DNA from: Stramonita haemastoma
Taxonomy: Eukaryota; Mollusca; Gastropoda; Neogastropoda; Muricidae
Direction of reading: 5' to 3'
DNA: 64,000 bases
Assembly (NCBI GenBank): GCA_030674155.1
Contig: CM060342.1
Location: 15,937,047-16,001,046 of the forward strand
Each line of letters begins with the position of its first letter. Position 1 is the first letter of the stretch. A program made the translations under genes and the position numbers. Shown piece by piece: positions 36,526 through 48,533 of the stretch. A model generated the notes under the pieces. The model did not search any database, was not told the origin of the DNA, and was given only the letters and a program-made list of their open reading frames with translations.

Positions 36526-37105
36526 ACAGATGTAACTTCATTCTTTTTTTTTAAGGATACAACTCTTTGTTGTATTGCTTTCTGCTGTCACTTCAAATAA
36601 TCACAAGGTCACCAACTTTTCTTTTCTTTTTTGTTTGCTTCTCTGCTGGAGCTGTAAAAGGTAAGGTAAAGGTAAAGGTGTCCCATAGCCTAGGCGGTCG
36701 TAGGGGAGCGAGGCATCAGAGATCTCAGCTTCTCTAGGGGCCAGCATATTGAGGGCGGCGCCCATCTCTTCTCCCTCGCTGCTTTACCTTCCCTGACCCT
36801 GCAGAGGGCAGGTACCCATTTACAGCTGGGTGAACTGTACTGAAGCCAAGCCGCGCAAACAGTCGCCCATCCAACTGGTAACCAAACCAAGCTCGATGCT
36901 GCTAAACTTTGACTAAGGGAAAGAAAGCAAGCGCTGTGACCACTTTACTACCCCTCCCCCCCCCCAACTGATGCAACTTCATTTATTTTTTGGGATGGAT
37001 ACAACTCTTGTTGTATTGCTTCCATGCGGTAACTTCAGGAAATCACAAGGCCACCAATTCTTTCTTTCTTTTTTTCCCTCCCATTCATCTGCTGGAGCTG
37101 CAAAG
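36526..37105. repeat. Direct repeats flanking a head D SINE
   Basis: GATACAACTCTTTGTTGTAT with surrounding 135 bp (36,526-36,661) recurs at 36,969-37,105 with GCTGGAGCTG at the end. The head D SINE lies between, so a segment of about 440 bp was duplicated. Confidence 0.75.
36662..36955 (-). mobile_element. SINE head D, full length
   Basis: AGGTGTCCCATAGCCTAGGC to GGGAAAGAAAGCAAGCGCTG TGACCACTTTACTACCCC. Confidence 0.85.
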
Positions 37106-37185
37106 TTTACCAATGGTGAGATTTTGCATGTGCAACAGTTAGCCCACCATTAAGGTAGCTGCCTTTTGACTTCACAGTTCAGGGA
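37085..37185 (-). mobile_element. SINE tail t2 fragment
   Basis: GCTGCAAAGTTTACCAATGG TGAGATTTTGCATGTGCAAC; a second short piece is at 37,372-37,400. Confidence 0.7.
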
Positions 37186-37787
37186 CGCTGATTGATTCAA
37201 AAGGCCCTGATTTAAAGGTGACGAGGGCCAAGGCCATTACTTGCTGAAAGAAAATTTAATATACACGGTGTCTGATTGAAGTTGATTATGCATAATGGTC
37301 AAGAAATGATAATACAAGTCTAGTAATGTAAAGAGATTCTTTTCGTTTGTTTTATTTTTGTTTGGTTCCTCAGCTAGAACTCCAAGGTTCACAAATGGTA
37401 AGGTTTTGTGTATGCCACTGTATGATTCTCCACAGCCAGATAAAAAATATCCACGTCTTTCCCATTCAAACCAACACACACCTCACCTGTCAGTCTAACT
37501 GGGTACAGTGTTATCCACCCCACCCAATGACACCGACATGATCCTCCTCTATTTTGCGCTGCCTGGTCTTTGCTGGCCCCGCTGACGTTGCCAATGTGAG
37601 AAGCTGGTGGTCTGCTTTTTTCTTTTACCCTCAGTCTTGCATTGAAAGAAAGACTTCATGAAGTCTGTATCTTGGTTTTGTAGTGCATGACCTAAATTTC
37701 CTTTCATTTATTAATGTTAGAATTTTTCTTGCTGTTCCCAGTTCGTGGTGTGTGTGTGTGTGTGTGTGTGCGCGCGCTCGTTATCAA

Positions 37788-37892
37788 AATTTTTGTTTTT
37801 ACTTTGAGGATACTGAAATAAGCACTTATATCCATTTTACATCCAGTCCCCATGTACATGCAGTTTGGTAAATAAATGTCATTCGTTCCCAT
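37788..37892 (-). mobile_element. SINE tail t1 fragment
   Basis: TTTGAGGATACTGAAATAAG CACTTATATCC to CAGTTTGGTAAATAAATGTC. Confidence 0.75.
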
Positions 37893-37964
37893 TTTGTGTG
37901 AATTAGGTGGAGAATTAGTACACACATTTCATCTACTTGCTCATTTCAGTGGTGTGTGTGTGTG

Positions 37965-38225
37965 TGGTGAGATTTTGCATTTGTGGCGGTTTTTACAACA
38001 ACAAAACCCCCTCATAGTACTTTTTTTTTTTTTTTTTAAAACACCATTAAGGTTGTTGCATGCGTTTAAAAAGTGAACGTGTTTTCAATGTGTGTGCAAG
38101 ATGTTCTGCATGCATTTGCACAAAAGGCTTAAGTTTATTGTCTCATCCAAAGTACTTTTTGAGAAGTGGAGTCAGTACTGATGTTAACTCCAGGGTAAAA
38201 TTCCCTAAAACAAGCTCCTGGGATG
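37965..38225 (-). mobile_element. SINE t2-core, decayed
   Basis: GTGGTGAGATTTTGCATTTG to GTGTGCAAGATGTTCTGCAT and TGATGTTAACTCCAGGGTAA. Confidence 0.65.
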
Positions 38226-38595
38226 ATTGAAAAATTTTTGACTTTACATGACTTGACATACAGTTTTAAGTTCACCAGGGAGATGGTAAAAATCTCCATT
38301 AGTAATTCTACACATCAAATAAAACCTTTTGCAAAATATTATCACAAAAGCATCTGCAGCCAAAAAAAAAAAAAGGAAAAGTAAAAAGATGAAAGCATTA
38401 CACTTTAATGACAGTAGATGACAAACAAGTATATTACACATACACACACACATATTCACAAAATATAATAATGCATACTGGCAACAGCAGCTTAAACCTT
38501 TGTAAACATGTTAAAACTGTACAAGACCAAGCACATCAAACAAAAAACAGATTTAAATGTGTGTGTGTGTGCGCGCGTGCGCTGCGTGTGTGTGT

Positions 38596-38955
38596 AGGAT
38601 AGCCTTGTGGTTAGAGCATTGAGTTTGTGATCTGACAGCCTGGGTTTGAGCCAACACTGAGAAGACATCCCTTTGAGGCGTTTCCCCCTGGAGTTGAGAT
38701 AACATCAGTGTTAACTCCACTCACCCTCAATTCCTTTGGATAAGACTATAGGTTGAGGTCCCATGTGCTAACGCATTCAAAACATCTTGCACATATGGTA
38801 AAATCTGTTTAGCCGTTTGGAAGAGTGAGACACTTTGTATGGTAGGCACACTGGTGTTGTGTTTAGACAACATTCCTGAAGTCAGAATGCAGCTACCTTA
38901 ATGGTGGGTACATAGAACCTCAACATGGGTGAAACTTGTAGCTCTAGGTGAGGAA
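38596..38955 (+). mobile_element. SINE head A-tail t2
   Basis: AGGATAGCCTTGTGGTTAGA, box B GGGTTTGAGCC, ends ATGGGTGAAACTTGTAGCTC. Confidence 0.85.
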
Positions 38956-38962
38956 AAACATA

Positions 38963-38965
<3 letters not shown>

Positions 38966-39037
<72 letters not shown>

Positions 39038-39043
39038 TGCGTG
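38966..39043 (+). repeat. (GT)n then (GTGC)n microsatellite
   Basis: GT dinucleotides grading into GTGC tetranucleotides. Confidence 0.97.
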
Positions 39044-39485
39044 AGTATGAAAACATCTTCAACATAAATATAAGCATAAGCAAGCTATTCAAAGGCAAGA
39101 CAGGTGGACAATTCTGCACACATTACGAAAAAAAACCCAACTGACACAGCCATGTGATAAGAAAAAAAACACATACACATATGTAAAAAAAGCAATGCTC
39201 ACATAATTGAAACTTAGAAACAAAACACAACATAATATACACAACATAATCATCATAAACCCAGTGCGTATACAGCTACACATTTACACAAGAACAGACA
39301 AACAAACATACACACTGGCAACAACAACGCCACAAATAGGTGTGCTACAACAATACTCTTTCTGAAGTGACTGCAAACTGAATTTCATGCTGAGGACTCT
39401 TTTGAGATTATGAAGGCTACTCAATTACAAAAAAAACAAACAACGAGATATAATACATTATCAGCAGGTAAAACTCGTATACACT

Positions 39486-40305
39486 GTGGGGGTGTAGGAT
39501 AGCCAAGTGTTAGAACGATGCGCTTGTGATCTTACAGCCCAGGTTTGAACCATGTACCACAGAGGCACACATTCAGGAGGATTTTTTCCAGGAGTAAACA
39601 GCAATACCAACTCCACACTCCCAAAAGTCCTTCGCATGAGCCTATAAACCAAGGTTCTGTGTGTAAACACACACAATTCTGCATCTATGATGAAAAAACA
39701 ATTTGACATAGCCATGTGAAAAGAAGAGCCGCTGCTGTGGCCTAGTGGTTGGGGTGTTGTACTCGTAATCTAAAGGTTGCGGGTTCGATCCCAGCTATTC
39801 CGCTATGGCGTTGTGCCCTTGGAAAAGGCACTTTACGGCTATTTTCTCACCCCACCCTGGTGTAAAAGGGGTACCAACCTTGTGTTGGGGGTTAATCCTG
39901 CGATAGACTGGCGTCCTATCCAGGGGGGAGTCTATGACTCTCAGTCGCTTAACGCCACAGAAACCGGGATAAGCACCGGCCTGATGAGCCTTATGGCTCG
40001 GGACAGACTTTTAACTATTTAACTTATGTGAAAAGAAGAAGAAAAAAACACACACAAGAAGCCATACTCACATAACCACAGAGAGAACATCTTGCCCACA
40101 TGTTAAAAACCTTTTCTACATTTTGGAAGAGTAGGACATTGTGTGCTGGTAGAAACGGACGACAGAATTTTTTAAAACGCATGCACACTGGTGTCGTATT
40201 TTGACATCATCCCATAAGTTGGAATGTGGCTACCTTAATGGTGGGCAAAAATGGTCGCATACACAAAATCTCACCATTGGTGAACCTTGGAGCTCAGGCC
40301 TGAGA
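39486..40305 (+). mobile_element. SINE head A-tail t2, split by a head C SINE
   Basis: Head at 39,494 (GTAGGATAGCCAAGTGTTAG); core and t2 resume after 40,038 and end CTCACCATTGGTGAACCTTG GAGCTCAGGCC. Confidence 0.8.
39727..40025 (+). mobile_element. SINE head C, full length with target duplication
   Basis: GCTGCTGTGGCCTAGTGGTT GGGGTG, box B GCGGGTTCGATCCC, end GGCTCGGGACAGACTTTTAA C. ATGTGAAAAGAAG flanks both sides (39,714-39,726 and 40,026-40,038), a 13-bp target-site duplication. Confidence 0.93.
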
Positions 40306-40322
40306 ATTATATATATATATAT

Positions 40323-40472
40323 TAAAATAATGATAAAAACATGACTGTGTTCAGCTTCATCACTTTATTTAACAGCCTGATTCAGCCTGATGAAGCTCCA
40401 GAATAGAAGCAAAAATCTGCTGTTAAATAAAGAGATGAAGCTGAACACAGTCGTGTTTTTATCATTATTTTA
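40323..40472. repeat. Fold-back repeat with 53-bp arms
   Basis: Left arm 40,323-40,375 (TAAAATAATGATAAAAACAT onward) and right arm 40,420-40,472 pair at nearly every position, loop about 44 bases. It is flanked by an (AT)n tract at 40,537-40,603. Confidence 0.9.
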
Positions 40473-40531
40473 CCTCAACTGTGTGTCTGTTGGGAGCGGT
40501 ACCCAGCAGAACTGAGGGTTTTTATCAAGTC

Positions 40532-40534
<3 letters not shown>

Positions 40535-40604
<70 letters not shown>
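40535..40604 (+). repeat. (AT)n microsatellite
   Basis: Self-complementary AT dinucleotides over about 70 bp. Confidence 0.98.
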
Positions 40605-40612
<8 letters not shown>

Positions 40613-41990
40613 CCTATACCTATACCTTCTGCATTAACAGAACTAGCACATACACAGATATCAAACACTTGCACATAGACATCAAAATTAACTGGATACC
40701 TGAGATCAACCAATGAAAAAATGAACAAACAAAAAATAAAATAACATAAACTTAGCAAATGCAAACAACGAACCGAGTATATGAGTACATAAACCACAAC
40801 CATTCATAAAGACTGAAGCTTTGGGTTGTTGTTTTTTCTCTCAACATCAACTGCTATCAATAAAAGCAAGAAGGGTCTAAATCTAGCTTAATCAATATTT
40901 CTCAATCAAAACAATGTTTGCTTCAAATATCCTTGTTTAAAAACAACAACAAACAAACCAATCGACCATCCAGAACTGGATCATAATTTATAACCTATAA
41001 CATGCTTTTAAGTGACATATATTTTTAAATTTCACACTTTGGGCTTTTTGTTTGTTTATTTTTAAAACAAAGGGGGATTCTTCCCTGCTGGGATGCCAGG
41101 GGCCTGTCAGTATAAACAACTTCCCTACTTTCTGGAAATTTTATAACGGAAATTTACTCTTTTCTGTCCCTATTTTCGTTTCTGCTTTATTCCCTTTTCT
41201 TATCAGGAACTTGACAGCAGAGCATAGCATTTTCCTCATTTGACTGACAACAATAGCTGCTGTCTGAGCGTTTGACAAGGAGGAGGAGGAAAAGAAGGGG
41301 GATGGGTGGTGAGGTGTGTGGTGGTGATGGTGCTTGTTTCTTGGTTTTTGGTTTAATACATTACACCACCCAATCAAATTGCTTTAGCCTGCCAACCAGA
41401 GGCCTTATCAGGGATGTCATCTTATTAAAAGTTAAAATTTCAGATGAAAACTATGTAACTATATGCAGATTAAAACCAACTTTTCAGTCGTTCCTTGTAT
41501 CAACACCCTTGCCAACCATAAGGGTCAACCCAGGACAGTCACCATGTTGTCAAAGAACCTCTTAAACATAAAATGAGATAAAAACCAATATCCAAGTCCT
41601 CGGAACCAACCTTGTTTGTAGTAAGTGGCCATGACATGTTAATTTGTCCGATGGAAAACGATTGGTTCTCACAAGAAGTTTAAAAAAATAGTTTGACTCC
41701 TCCCTTTACGACCTCCTAAAAAATTTGATTAGTTCAAAGACAATACTTGCAACAGGTCTTTTTTCAATTTCGTTTATTGTAATTTTTTTCCAAAGAATCA
41801 CTGTACTGCTCTGGTTTGAATATTTTCCTAGAAGTGTATCAGAAAGCAGTAATATGTGCAGGAAGTAAAGGAATATCTGTGGCATAGCGTGTTAACATAC
41901 TGCCACAGGCTGATCAAATACAGACAAGACACACACACATGGCTTTTGGTCTTTTTCATACATTTATTTTTCATGTTCATTCTGGGTACA
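40605..41990. other. Unique AT-rich sequence, no gene recognised
   Basis: No exon with both good borders and a family match was found on either strand. Confidence 0.5.
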
Positions 41991-41994
41991 GGGG

Positions 41995-42403
41995 GGCAAG
42001 GTAGACTAATGCTTGGAATAGTTAGCTTGTAATCTGAACTGAAGGCCTGGGTTCAAGCCACCACAAAGACAACCCTTTGAGGAAAATTTTTCCCCCTGGA
42101 GTTAACATCAGTACTGACTCCACTCCCCTGAAAATCCTTAAGATGAGATTATAAACAAAGGTCCAGTGTACAAATGCATGCAGAACATCTTGCACACATG
42201 TGAGAAACCTGTTCCCCCTTTCAGAAGAGTAGGCCATTGCATGCCTGTAGAAATGGATGACAAAATCTATATAAAAATGCACGCACACTGGTGTCATGTT
42301 TTGACATCATTCCCCAAGTCAAAAAGCGGCTATCTTGTGGGAAAAACCGATCACATATGCAAAAATCTCACCATTGGTGAACCTCAGAGCTCTAGGCAAG
42401 GAA
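41995..42403 (+). mobile_element. SINE head A-tail t2, full length
   Basis: GGCAAGGTAGACTAATGCTT (decayed box A) to GAACCTCAGAGCTCTAGGCA. Confidence 0.85.
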
Positions 42404-42404
42404 T

Positions 42405-43200
42405 GCAAACTTCCAAACCAAACCAAGTCTTGTTTTGCATTTACCTCTACTGCCCCCCCCCCCCTCCCCTTCTTTTTTAAAAATTTTTAAAAATTATTTT
42501 CAAACTGCCCTTATAGCCAGATGGATAGTCAACAACACAGGCACTTCAACTAAAATTCTGTATCGTGTACAATCTATTTTTCTTTTCTTTCTTCTTTTTT
42601 TCTTAACATATATTAAAAAAAAGGTTTGCTGGAAAATACAAATGGAAGCTTGGATTATGACCTTGCTAAAATGAAGGTCAAGATAAGGCTGATTTAATGA
42701 AAGTATGCTCGAGTCACTGTTAGTGAACTTGCCATCATCTTGACTGAAAGCCTCGATCTACCAAGCAAATAAAATTAATGCTTGACATGCAATAGATCTA
42801 TTAATCGCAGTCAGCCAATTTTACTGTCTACACATCCATAGTTTTTAGGCCAATCTTAGGTCGTAGGTCACTTCCAGTGAACTCTTTCAAGGTCAGCATG
42901 CTTGAAATGCAAGTGTGAACACATGAAATAATCTTAACTACTTAGCGACATGGATGATCTATGTCTTTGCATCCTTACATGTCTTTGAAAGCAAGAGGCC
43001 GGTCTTGGTCAAATTCTGCCTCATTCTGACTGGTATTTATCTGGAAGTAAATCTGCCACGAAGGACTGCGTATGTAAATGATGTGATTTGTTCCCGCTTT
43101 ATCATTCATCTTCTCTCGTGCTCTTGCATCATCTTGTCTTTAGTCTAGAATGCAGTATGCAGTAGACAACACGACACAAGATAACAAGATAATGTACAGT
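42405..43200. other. No recognised feature
   Basis: Unique sequence; a 64-codon plus-strand frame at 42,954 matches nothing known to me. Confidence 0.5.
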
Positions 43201-43202
43201 GA

Positions 43203-43420
43203 ACAATGAACCGTATACAAATGCACGCCGCACATTACAAGAGTAGGCCATTGTATGCTGGTAGGTTTGGATGACAGCATGTTTAAAATGCATGTAGACT
43301 GGTGTCATGTTTAGACATCACCCCCATAATTCAAACGCAGCTACCGTAATGGTGAGCATAAACGGTCTCATACACAAAATCTCACTACTGATGCATCTCA
43401 AAGTTCTAGCTGAGAGGAGA
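43203..43420 (+). mobile_element. SINE core-t2
   Basis: CAAGAGTAGGCCATTGTATG to CTCACTACTGATGCATCTCA. Confidence 0.75.
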
Positions 43421-44292
43421 AAAGAGAAACATTTCTAAACCATTGCACTAACCTGGGTATACATACATAAGCTGGTGTGGTACTTTGGCAAAAACAACTG
43501 AAACCTAGTCAAGCTATTCAAATACCAGACTATATACATGGGCAAGGCTCTACCTGCAAGCAACAAAGACATACACCTCCACACACACACACACACATCT
43601 ACACACATACATATTTACACACGCAGGCTCTTAGATACACGCACACCTGTATGCACACACAAAATGTATGCAACACACACACACACACACACGCACACAT
43701 GCACACATACACACGCACATGTACACACACACACAAACACACACACAAAGATTGACAAAAGTGCACAACACATATATACAAATCTTGCCTAATGATACAA
43801 CCGGCCAGTGTGCACAAGCAGTCAGTTTTGAACAGGCGGTTAGTGGGAGCTCCAAGTCATAACTCTGTACACATTTCAAACTAAAAAAATTTCAAAAGAC
43901 ATTATATTCCAAATCTCAAACGGATGAGAGAGCATTTTCTTGCGAAATATAGTAACATCAACAGTGAACATCCAAAAATTAAAACCAGTTAAAAAAAAAA
44001 AGGAGAGAAAAAAAAATGTTCCTCATTCCTTGAAAACAAGACACATGGTGAACCCTGGCTTCAATGATACAGACTCTCAAATAATGAATTAAGCAGCATA
44101 CCAACAGGGTGTCTTGTACCCTTCTCCCCCTCCCCCTGAAAAAAACCCAACAGCATCCAGCCCAATTTCAATCAGTTCAAAAATGGCACACATGGTCATA
44201 ACAATGTAAGTGGGAAAAAAAAACGATGACACCTCTTTAAAACAAGTTTTTGAGACACTGATGAAATATTGGGTTATACTTCGGTAACAAAC

Positions 44293-44295
<3 letters not shown>

Positions 44296-44354
<59 letters not shown>

Positions 44355-44364
44355 AGATTAGTTT

Positions 44365-44432
<68 letters not shown>
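44296..44432 (+). repeat. (GA)n followed by (GT)n
   Basis: Two long pure tracts separated by about 15 bp. Confidence 0.98.
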
Positions 44433-44435
<3 letters not shown>

Positions 44436-44639
44436 GTAAGTAATAAAGGAAAATTCAAATGAGCCCTTTACTGCAACTTCCAATCTTTACCATAACGATG
44501 AAATATATATATATTTTTTTTAAAGCTTCCAACATTTGCATCCACACAATTCCACAGTTCTTTGTTGGGTTAAAATTTTTTTTAAAAATTTAATCTTTTC
44601 ATCCTCTACCCCCCTCCCACCCCCTGATTTCAAGTTGTT

Positions 44640-44985
44640 TACAGCCTCTATGACTGTGAACAAACCTAGCCCAGGCCAAAAGATGTGTCAGTTATTGATG
44701 TCAGCTAATTGCAAAGGCCTATACTAAAATGTTGCTATGTTGTAAAATGTGTTGAGATTACCATCAGCCATGACAAGCTTCTAACATAACCAGCACTCTC
44801 CTTTAAAGGAGAAAAAAATCCTCTGAAGTCAGAGTATGACTGCCTATATGGCAATGTACTTAAATTCATGCAAACTTCTCATTCAGTGCGCAATTTCAAT
44901 CTCACAGTGATTCCCAGGTGGGATGAGTGAGTCAGAGTGAGTACACATTTCAGGTGACCCCCAGAGCTGGGGAACACACAACAAC
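44640..44985. repeat. Dispersed repeat shared with 12,260-12,670
   Basis: Second good copy of the family, ending at AGCTGGGGAACACA. Class unknown. Confidence 0.7.
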
Positions 44986-45206
44986 AACAATAACTGTGAA
45001 CAAACCACCTCAAGGCTATATCACACACTTCAATTTAAAAACTTGCCATCAACTTTCACATTCAAACTCAACAAATATGAATCCCCTCAAATATCAGATT
45101 TTACAAAAAACCAACAAACAACTCCCCCCCCCCCAAAAAAAAAAAAACCCCAAAAAACCCACCCCAACAAACCAACACATACTGGTAAAATGGTATATAA
45201 GACAGA

Positions 45207-45420
45207 AGGTGGCAGGACGGTCAAAGACGTTTATATGCCTAACAAGTACACTATGAGGTTCTGGGTTTGATTCCCAGCCTTGCCATTTCTTCCCAGTTTG
45301 ACCAACCCTCCTCCCCCCAAAACAACAAACAATCAAAAAGTCTTTTGGATGAGACTATAAACCAAATTCCTGTGTGTGAATGCATACTGAACGTCTTGCG
45401 CACACTCTAAAAACGTCATA
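45207..45420 (+). mobile_element. SINE head B-core, tail missing
   Basis: GGTGGCAGGACGGTCAAAGA, box B GGGTTTGATTCCCAG, stops in GCACACTCTAAAAACG. Confidence 0.8.
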
Positions 45421-45473
45421 TACAAACCTCAAGTCTTTTTTTTTTTCTTGAGGCAAATAATCCAGTAAATGGG

Positions 45474-45768
45474 GGCAGGATAGCCTAGTGGATGGATCGT
45501 TGAGCTCATGATCTGACGACACGGGTTCAAGTCACCACTGAGATGTCTGTTAGAAGAGATTTTCTCCCTGGAGTTGATATCAGTAACAACTCCAGTCCTT
45601 CAGATGAAATTATGAATCCATGTTTCGTGTTTAAAGGGATACAAAACGTCTCGCTCACTTGTGTCTTTGTTAGACATCTGCCATGAAGTCAAAGTGTGGC
45701 TACCTTAATCATGATCCCAAACACAAAACCTCATTGTTGGTGAACCTCGGAGCTCTAGCCAAGGAATC
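45474..45768 (+). mobile_element. SINE head A-tail t2
   Basis: GGCAGGATAGCCTAGTGGAT, box B GGGTTCAAGTC, ends GAACCTCGGAGCTCTAGCCA. The core is shortened. Confidence 0.85.
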
Positions 45769-46304
45769 ACACCCCCCCATCCTCCCCAAAATCCAGGCCA
45801 TACTCAGGTTGCCTACCAACCCCCCCCCCCCCCAAACACCTATACTGAAATTAAGTAGTAGACATAATTATGACCAAAACATACAAGCAAGAGAAGACAA
45901 CAACTATTCAAAAGCAGTTGTTTTCTCCCTTACCCATTACATGAGAAAGTGCTACTGATTTGTACAACTAAATCTACATCTAAATTTTTTTTTTTTAAAT
46001 TTGTTGTTTGATTTTTTTTCTTTATCATATGTACAACAATTTGTCCATAAAAAAAAATCAAGGCTTCACATACACAGTATGAACCACCATGAAAACCTCA
46101 TTCATGAAACTCCTGACATAAATTATGCACAGTTTCCTCATTTCCGTGACACAGACAGTTTGTACCACCTCTGAAAAAAAAAATCATCACTGAGTTATGT
46201 CTCTGTCCACTCTTATTTCTGGGGGGGTGGGGGGGGGGGCTCTGTTTCCTTTCTTGTTAAATACCAATCCACACACATAAATTATCAGTTGCGACAGGTA
46301 AAAT

Positions 46305-46534
46305 CTACAATATACAGTAATAGAAGCTTAGCGCCAAGTTCAGGGAAGCCAAGTTTTTCACTGCGGATGAGCCAGGCTTATCCCCCGTTCTGTGTAAGGC
46401 GGATCGATTTTTGGTGTGGGAGCTCGTGCACTCCAGCCAGTCTTTGGCAATCAGTTGAGGATAGGCATTGTGGATTCGCATTTTCAAGTCGTAAAATTTC
46501 CAATATTTTCGGCCCTTGAAGAAGTAGGTGTAAC
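46305..46534 (-). CDS. MMP exon g: last hemopexin blade, C-terminal tail and stop
   Basis: The acceptor is ccttttcag|GTTACACC in phase with exon f. It encodes YTYFFKGRKYWKFYDLKMRI and ends the hemopexin domain with AKDWLEC, whose cysteine pairs with DPC in exon d. About 40 further residues follow: a polar linker (TSSHTKNRSALHRTGDKPGSS), then NLASLNLALSFYYCIL and stop TAG. The terminal hydrophobic stretch, preceded by small residues GSS, looks like a GPI-attachment signal as in vertebrate MMP17/MMP25. It is short for a transmembrane anchor and no cytoplasmic tail follows. The anchor is inference; the domain end is firm. Confidence 0.92.
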
Positions 46535-47000
46535 CTGAAAAGGAAAAAACCCACAAGTTTTCAGGTCTGTAAAATTTCCAATATTTTCATCCCTTTGAAG
46601 AAGTAGGTGTAACATGAAAAGAAAAACCCACACATTTCAATAATTCCAAATTCGCCTTTCAGAAGTGTGAAGCTGAAAAGAAAAACACCACACATTTTAA
46701 GTCGTAAAATTTCCAATATTTTCAGCCCTTTGAGAAGGTGTAACATGAAAAGAAAACCCCCACACATTTTGAAGTCGTAAGGTTCTATATTCACCCTTGA
46801 AAAGTAGTGTAACTGAAAACCCCCCAAACAACATTTTTAAAAGGTGTAAAAATTTCTAATATTTCGGCCCTTGAAAAGGTGTAACCTGAAAAGACGAAAA
46901 TGTGGGGGGGGGGCCCCCCCCCCCCAACATTTATAAGTCTAAAATTTCCAATATTTTAATCCCTTTGAAGAAGTTGGTGTAACCTGAGAAGAAAAAAACC
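46535..47000 (-). repeat. About six decayed copies of the exon g 3' splice-site region
   Basis: The plus-strand motif TAAAATTTCCAATATTTTC with CCTTTGAAGAAGTAGGTGTA and ACCTGAAAAG recurs about every 70-85 bp. Best copies are at 46,568-46,625, 46,696-46,752, 46,831-46,896 and 46,928-46,990, with weaker ones at 46,637-46,682 and 46,768-46,820. Each is the start of exon g (GTTACACCTACTTCTTCAA onward) plus its flanking intron. The acceptor AG is kept in four copies and changed to CAT in two. Many single-base losses are seen. Confidence 0.85.
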
Positions 47001-47065
47001 AACACAACCAAAAAAGACTGAGACTTGCAGTTTCAGATAGAAACTTGAATTTATAACAGCACGAT

Positions 47066-47620
47066 TCGGGGTAGGGTAGCCTAGTGGTTAGAGCCTTGCA
47101 CTTGTGATCTGATGGCCTGTGATTGAGCCATAAATGGAGATGCAGGCTTCGGGAATTTTACCCCGGTACTGACTACACTCCGACCGCAGTGGCTATGGTT
47201 AGAGGTTGTACTCGAATTAAAGGTGCGTCGATCCAGCTATTCCGCTATGGCATTGTGCCATTGGAAAAGCACTTTAGGGCTATTTCTCACCACCGAAGGT
47301 ACCAACCTTGTTTGGGTACCTCATAGCTGCATCATCCGGGGATCTATGACTCTCATCGCTACGCCACAAACGTAGCACCGCGATGACTTATGCTCGGACG
47401 TTAAACGACTACCTCACCACACGATTGAAGAACTAAAATGCTGAGGCTTGTTGCAATGCAGCAACACTGCGGCATGTTAAAAACTGTTTCTGTTTTCCAA
47501 GAGCAAGCCATTTCAAGCCAAAAGGAACGGATGAGAATTTTTTTTTAATGCATGCACATAGGTATCATGTTTACGACACAATATCTGAGGTCTGAATGCA
47601 GCTACCTTAATGAACTATCT
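47066..47620 (+). mobile_element. SINE head A-tail t2, split by a head C SINE
   Basis: GGTAGGGTAGCCTAGTGGTT at 47,072; core and t2 resume after about 47,455 (TGTTAAAAACTGTTTCTG) and end GAATGCAGCTACCTTAATG. Confidence 0.7.
47180..47415 (+). mobile_element. SINE head C with many small deletions
   Basis: GACCGCAGTGGCTATGGTTA to ATGCTCGGACGTTAAAC. Compared with 39,727-40,025 it lacks single and short runs of bases throughout. Confidence 0.75.
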
Positions 47621-47927
47621 GAAACTTACCAAGGCCAAAATAAAAGAAAAAAGTAGAGAACATAATATATATTGTTTTAATTCACAAGATACAGAGATCT
47701 GAACCAAAAATATTTTTATATGTGTATTATTTCCTCAGAAATCCTGGTTACCTTCACATGATTGTGAGTTACATCATCCCATCAACTTTATAAATAACAA
47801 TCTATTTCTTCATTTTCCTTCAATAAAACATATTCATATACTTTATAATACTAGTTTGTCTTGACCGCAGTGCTTGTTTCTGATTTGGAATAAAAAAAAG
47901 TAAATGGTGTTCAATCAAAAAAATTAA

Positions 47928-48165
47928 AGTCTGTCCGCCCAAGGCATCATCAGCCGAGCTATCCCGTTCTGTGGCGTTAAGTGACTGAGAGTCAAGACTC
48001 CCCTGATAGACAACCTCTATCGCAGGGTTACCCAAACAAGTTGTACCGCCTTACACCTGGGTGGGGTGAGAAAAACCTAAAGTCCTTTCATGCACAACGC
48101 ATACCGAAACTGATCGAACCCACAACCTTAATACAGTCAACCCTAACACTAGACACAGCGCAGCT
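47928..48165 (-). mobile_element. SINE head C with many small deletions
   Basis: TTAAAGTCTGTCCGCCCAAG to ATCGAACCCACAACCTTAAT. Small deletions again, such as ACTCCCCTGATAGAC for the usual ACTCCCCCCTGGATAGGAC. Confidence 0.75.
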
Positions 48166-48286
48166 GTCAATCAAAGGAAACTATTCTGCTTTAAATCAAC
48201 CAATGCCAGTCACAGTACACCAATTAACCCTAGTAGCGCGGTTCCGCCATCACCCTTTACCATACACTACACAAATCACACACACT

Positions 48287-48288
<2 letters not shown>

Positions 48289-48342
<54 letters not shown>

Positions 48343-48356
48343 CTCTCTCTCTCTGT
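48289..48356 (+). repeat. (AC)n then (TC)n in MMP intron f-g
   Basis: Compound microsatellite about 180 bp downstream (transcript sense) of the exon f donor. Confidence 0.97.
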
Positions 48357-48533
48357 CTCTGTCTCTCTCCTCTAGGGTCGTCTGGTATCACTTAAAAGTA
48401 GAAGACGTTAAATTGAAGACTTACTTACTTATTTACACACACACTCTCTCTAACCTAACCAACACCTCACCAACACATCCCCTCCCCCCCGTCCCCCACC
48501 CCACCACCACCACAACAAAACCCCAAAACGTAC

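Noticed and set aside
39727..39800. tRNA gene
   Set aside because: Box A and B are present, but the sequence continues into a SINE body and is flanked by a retroposition target duplication.
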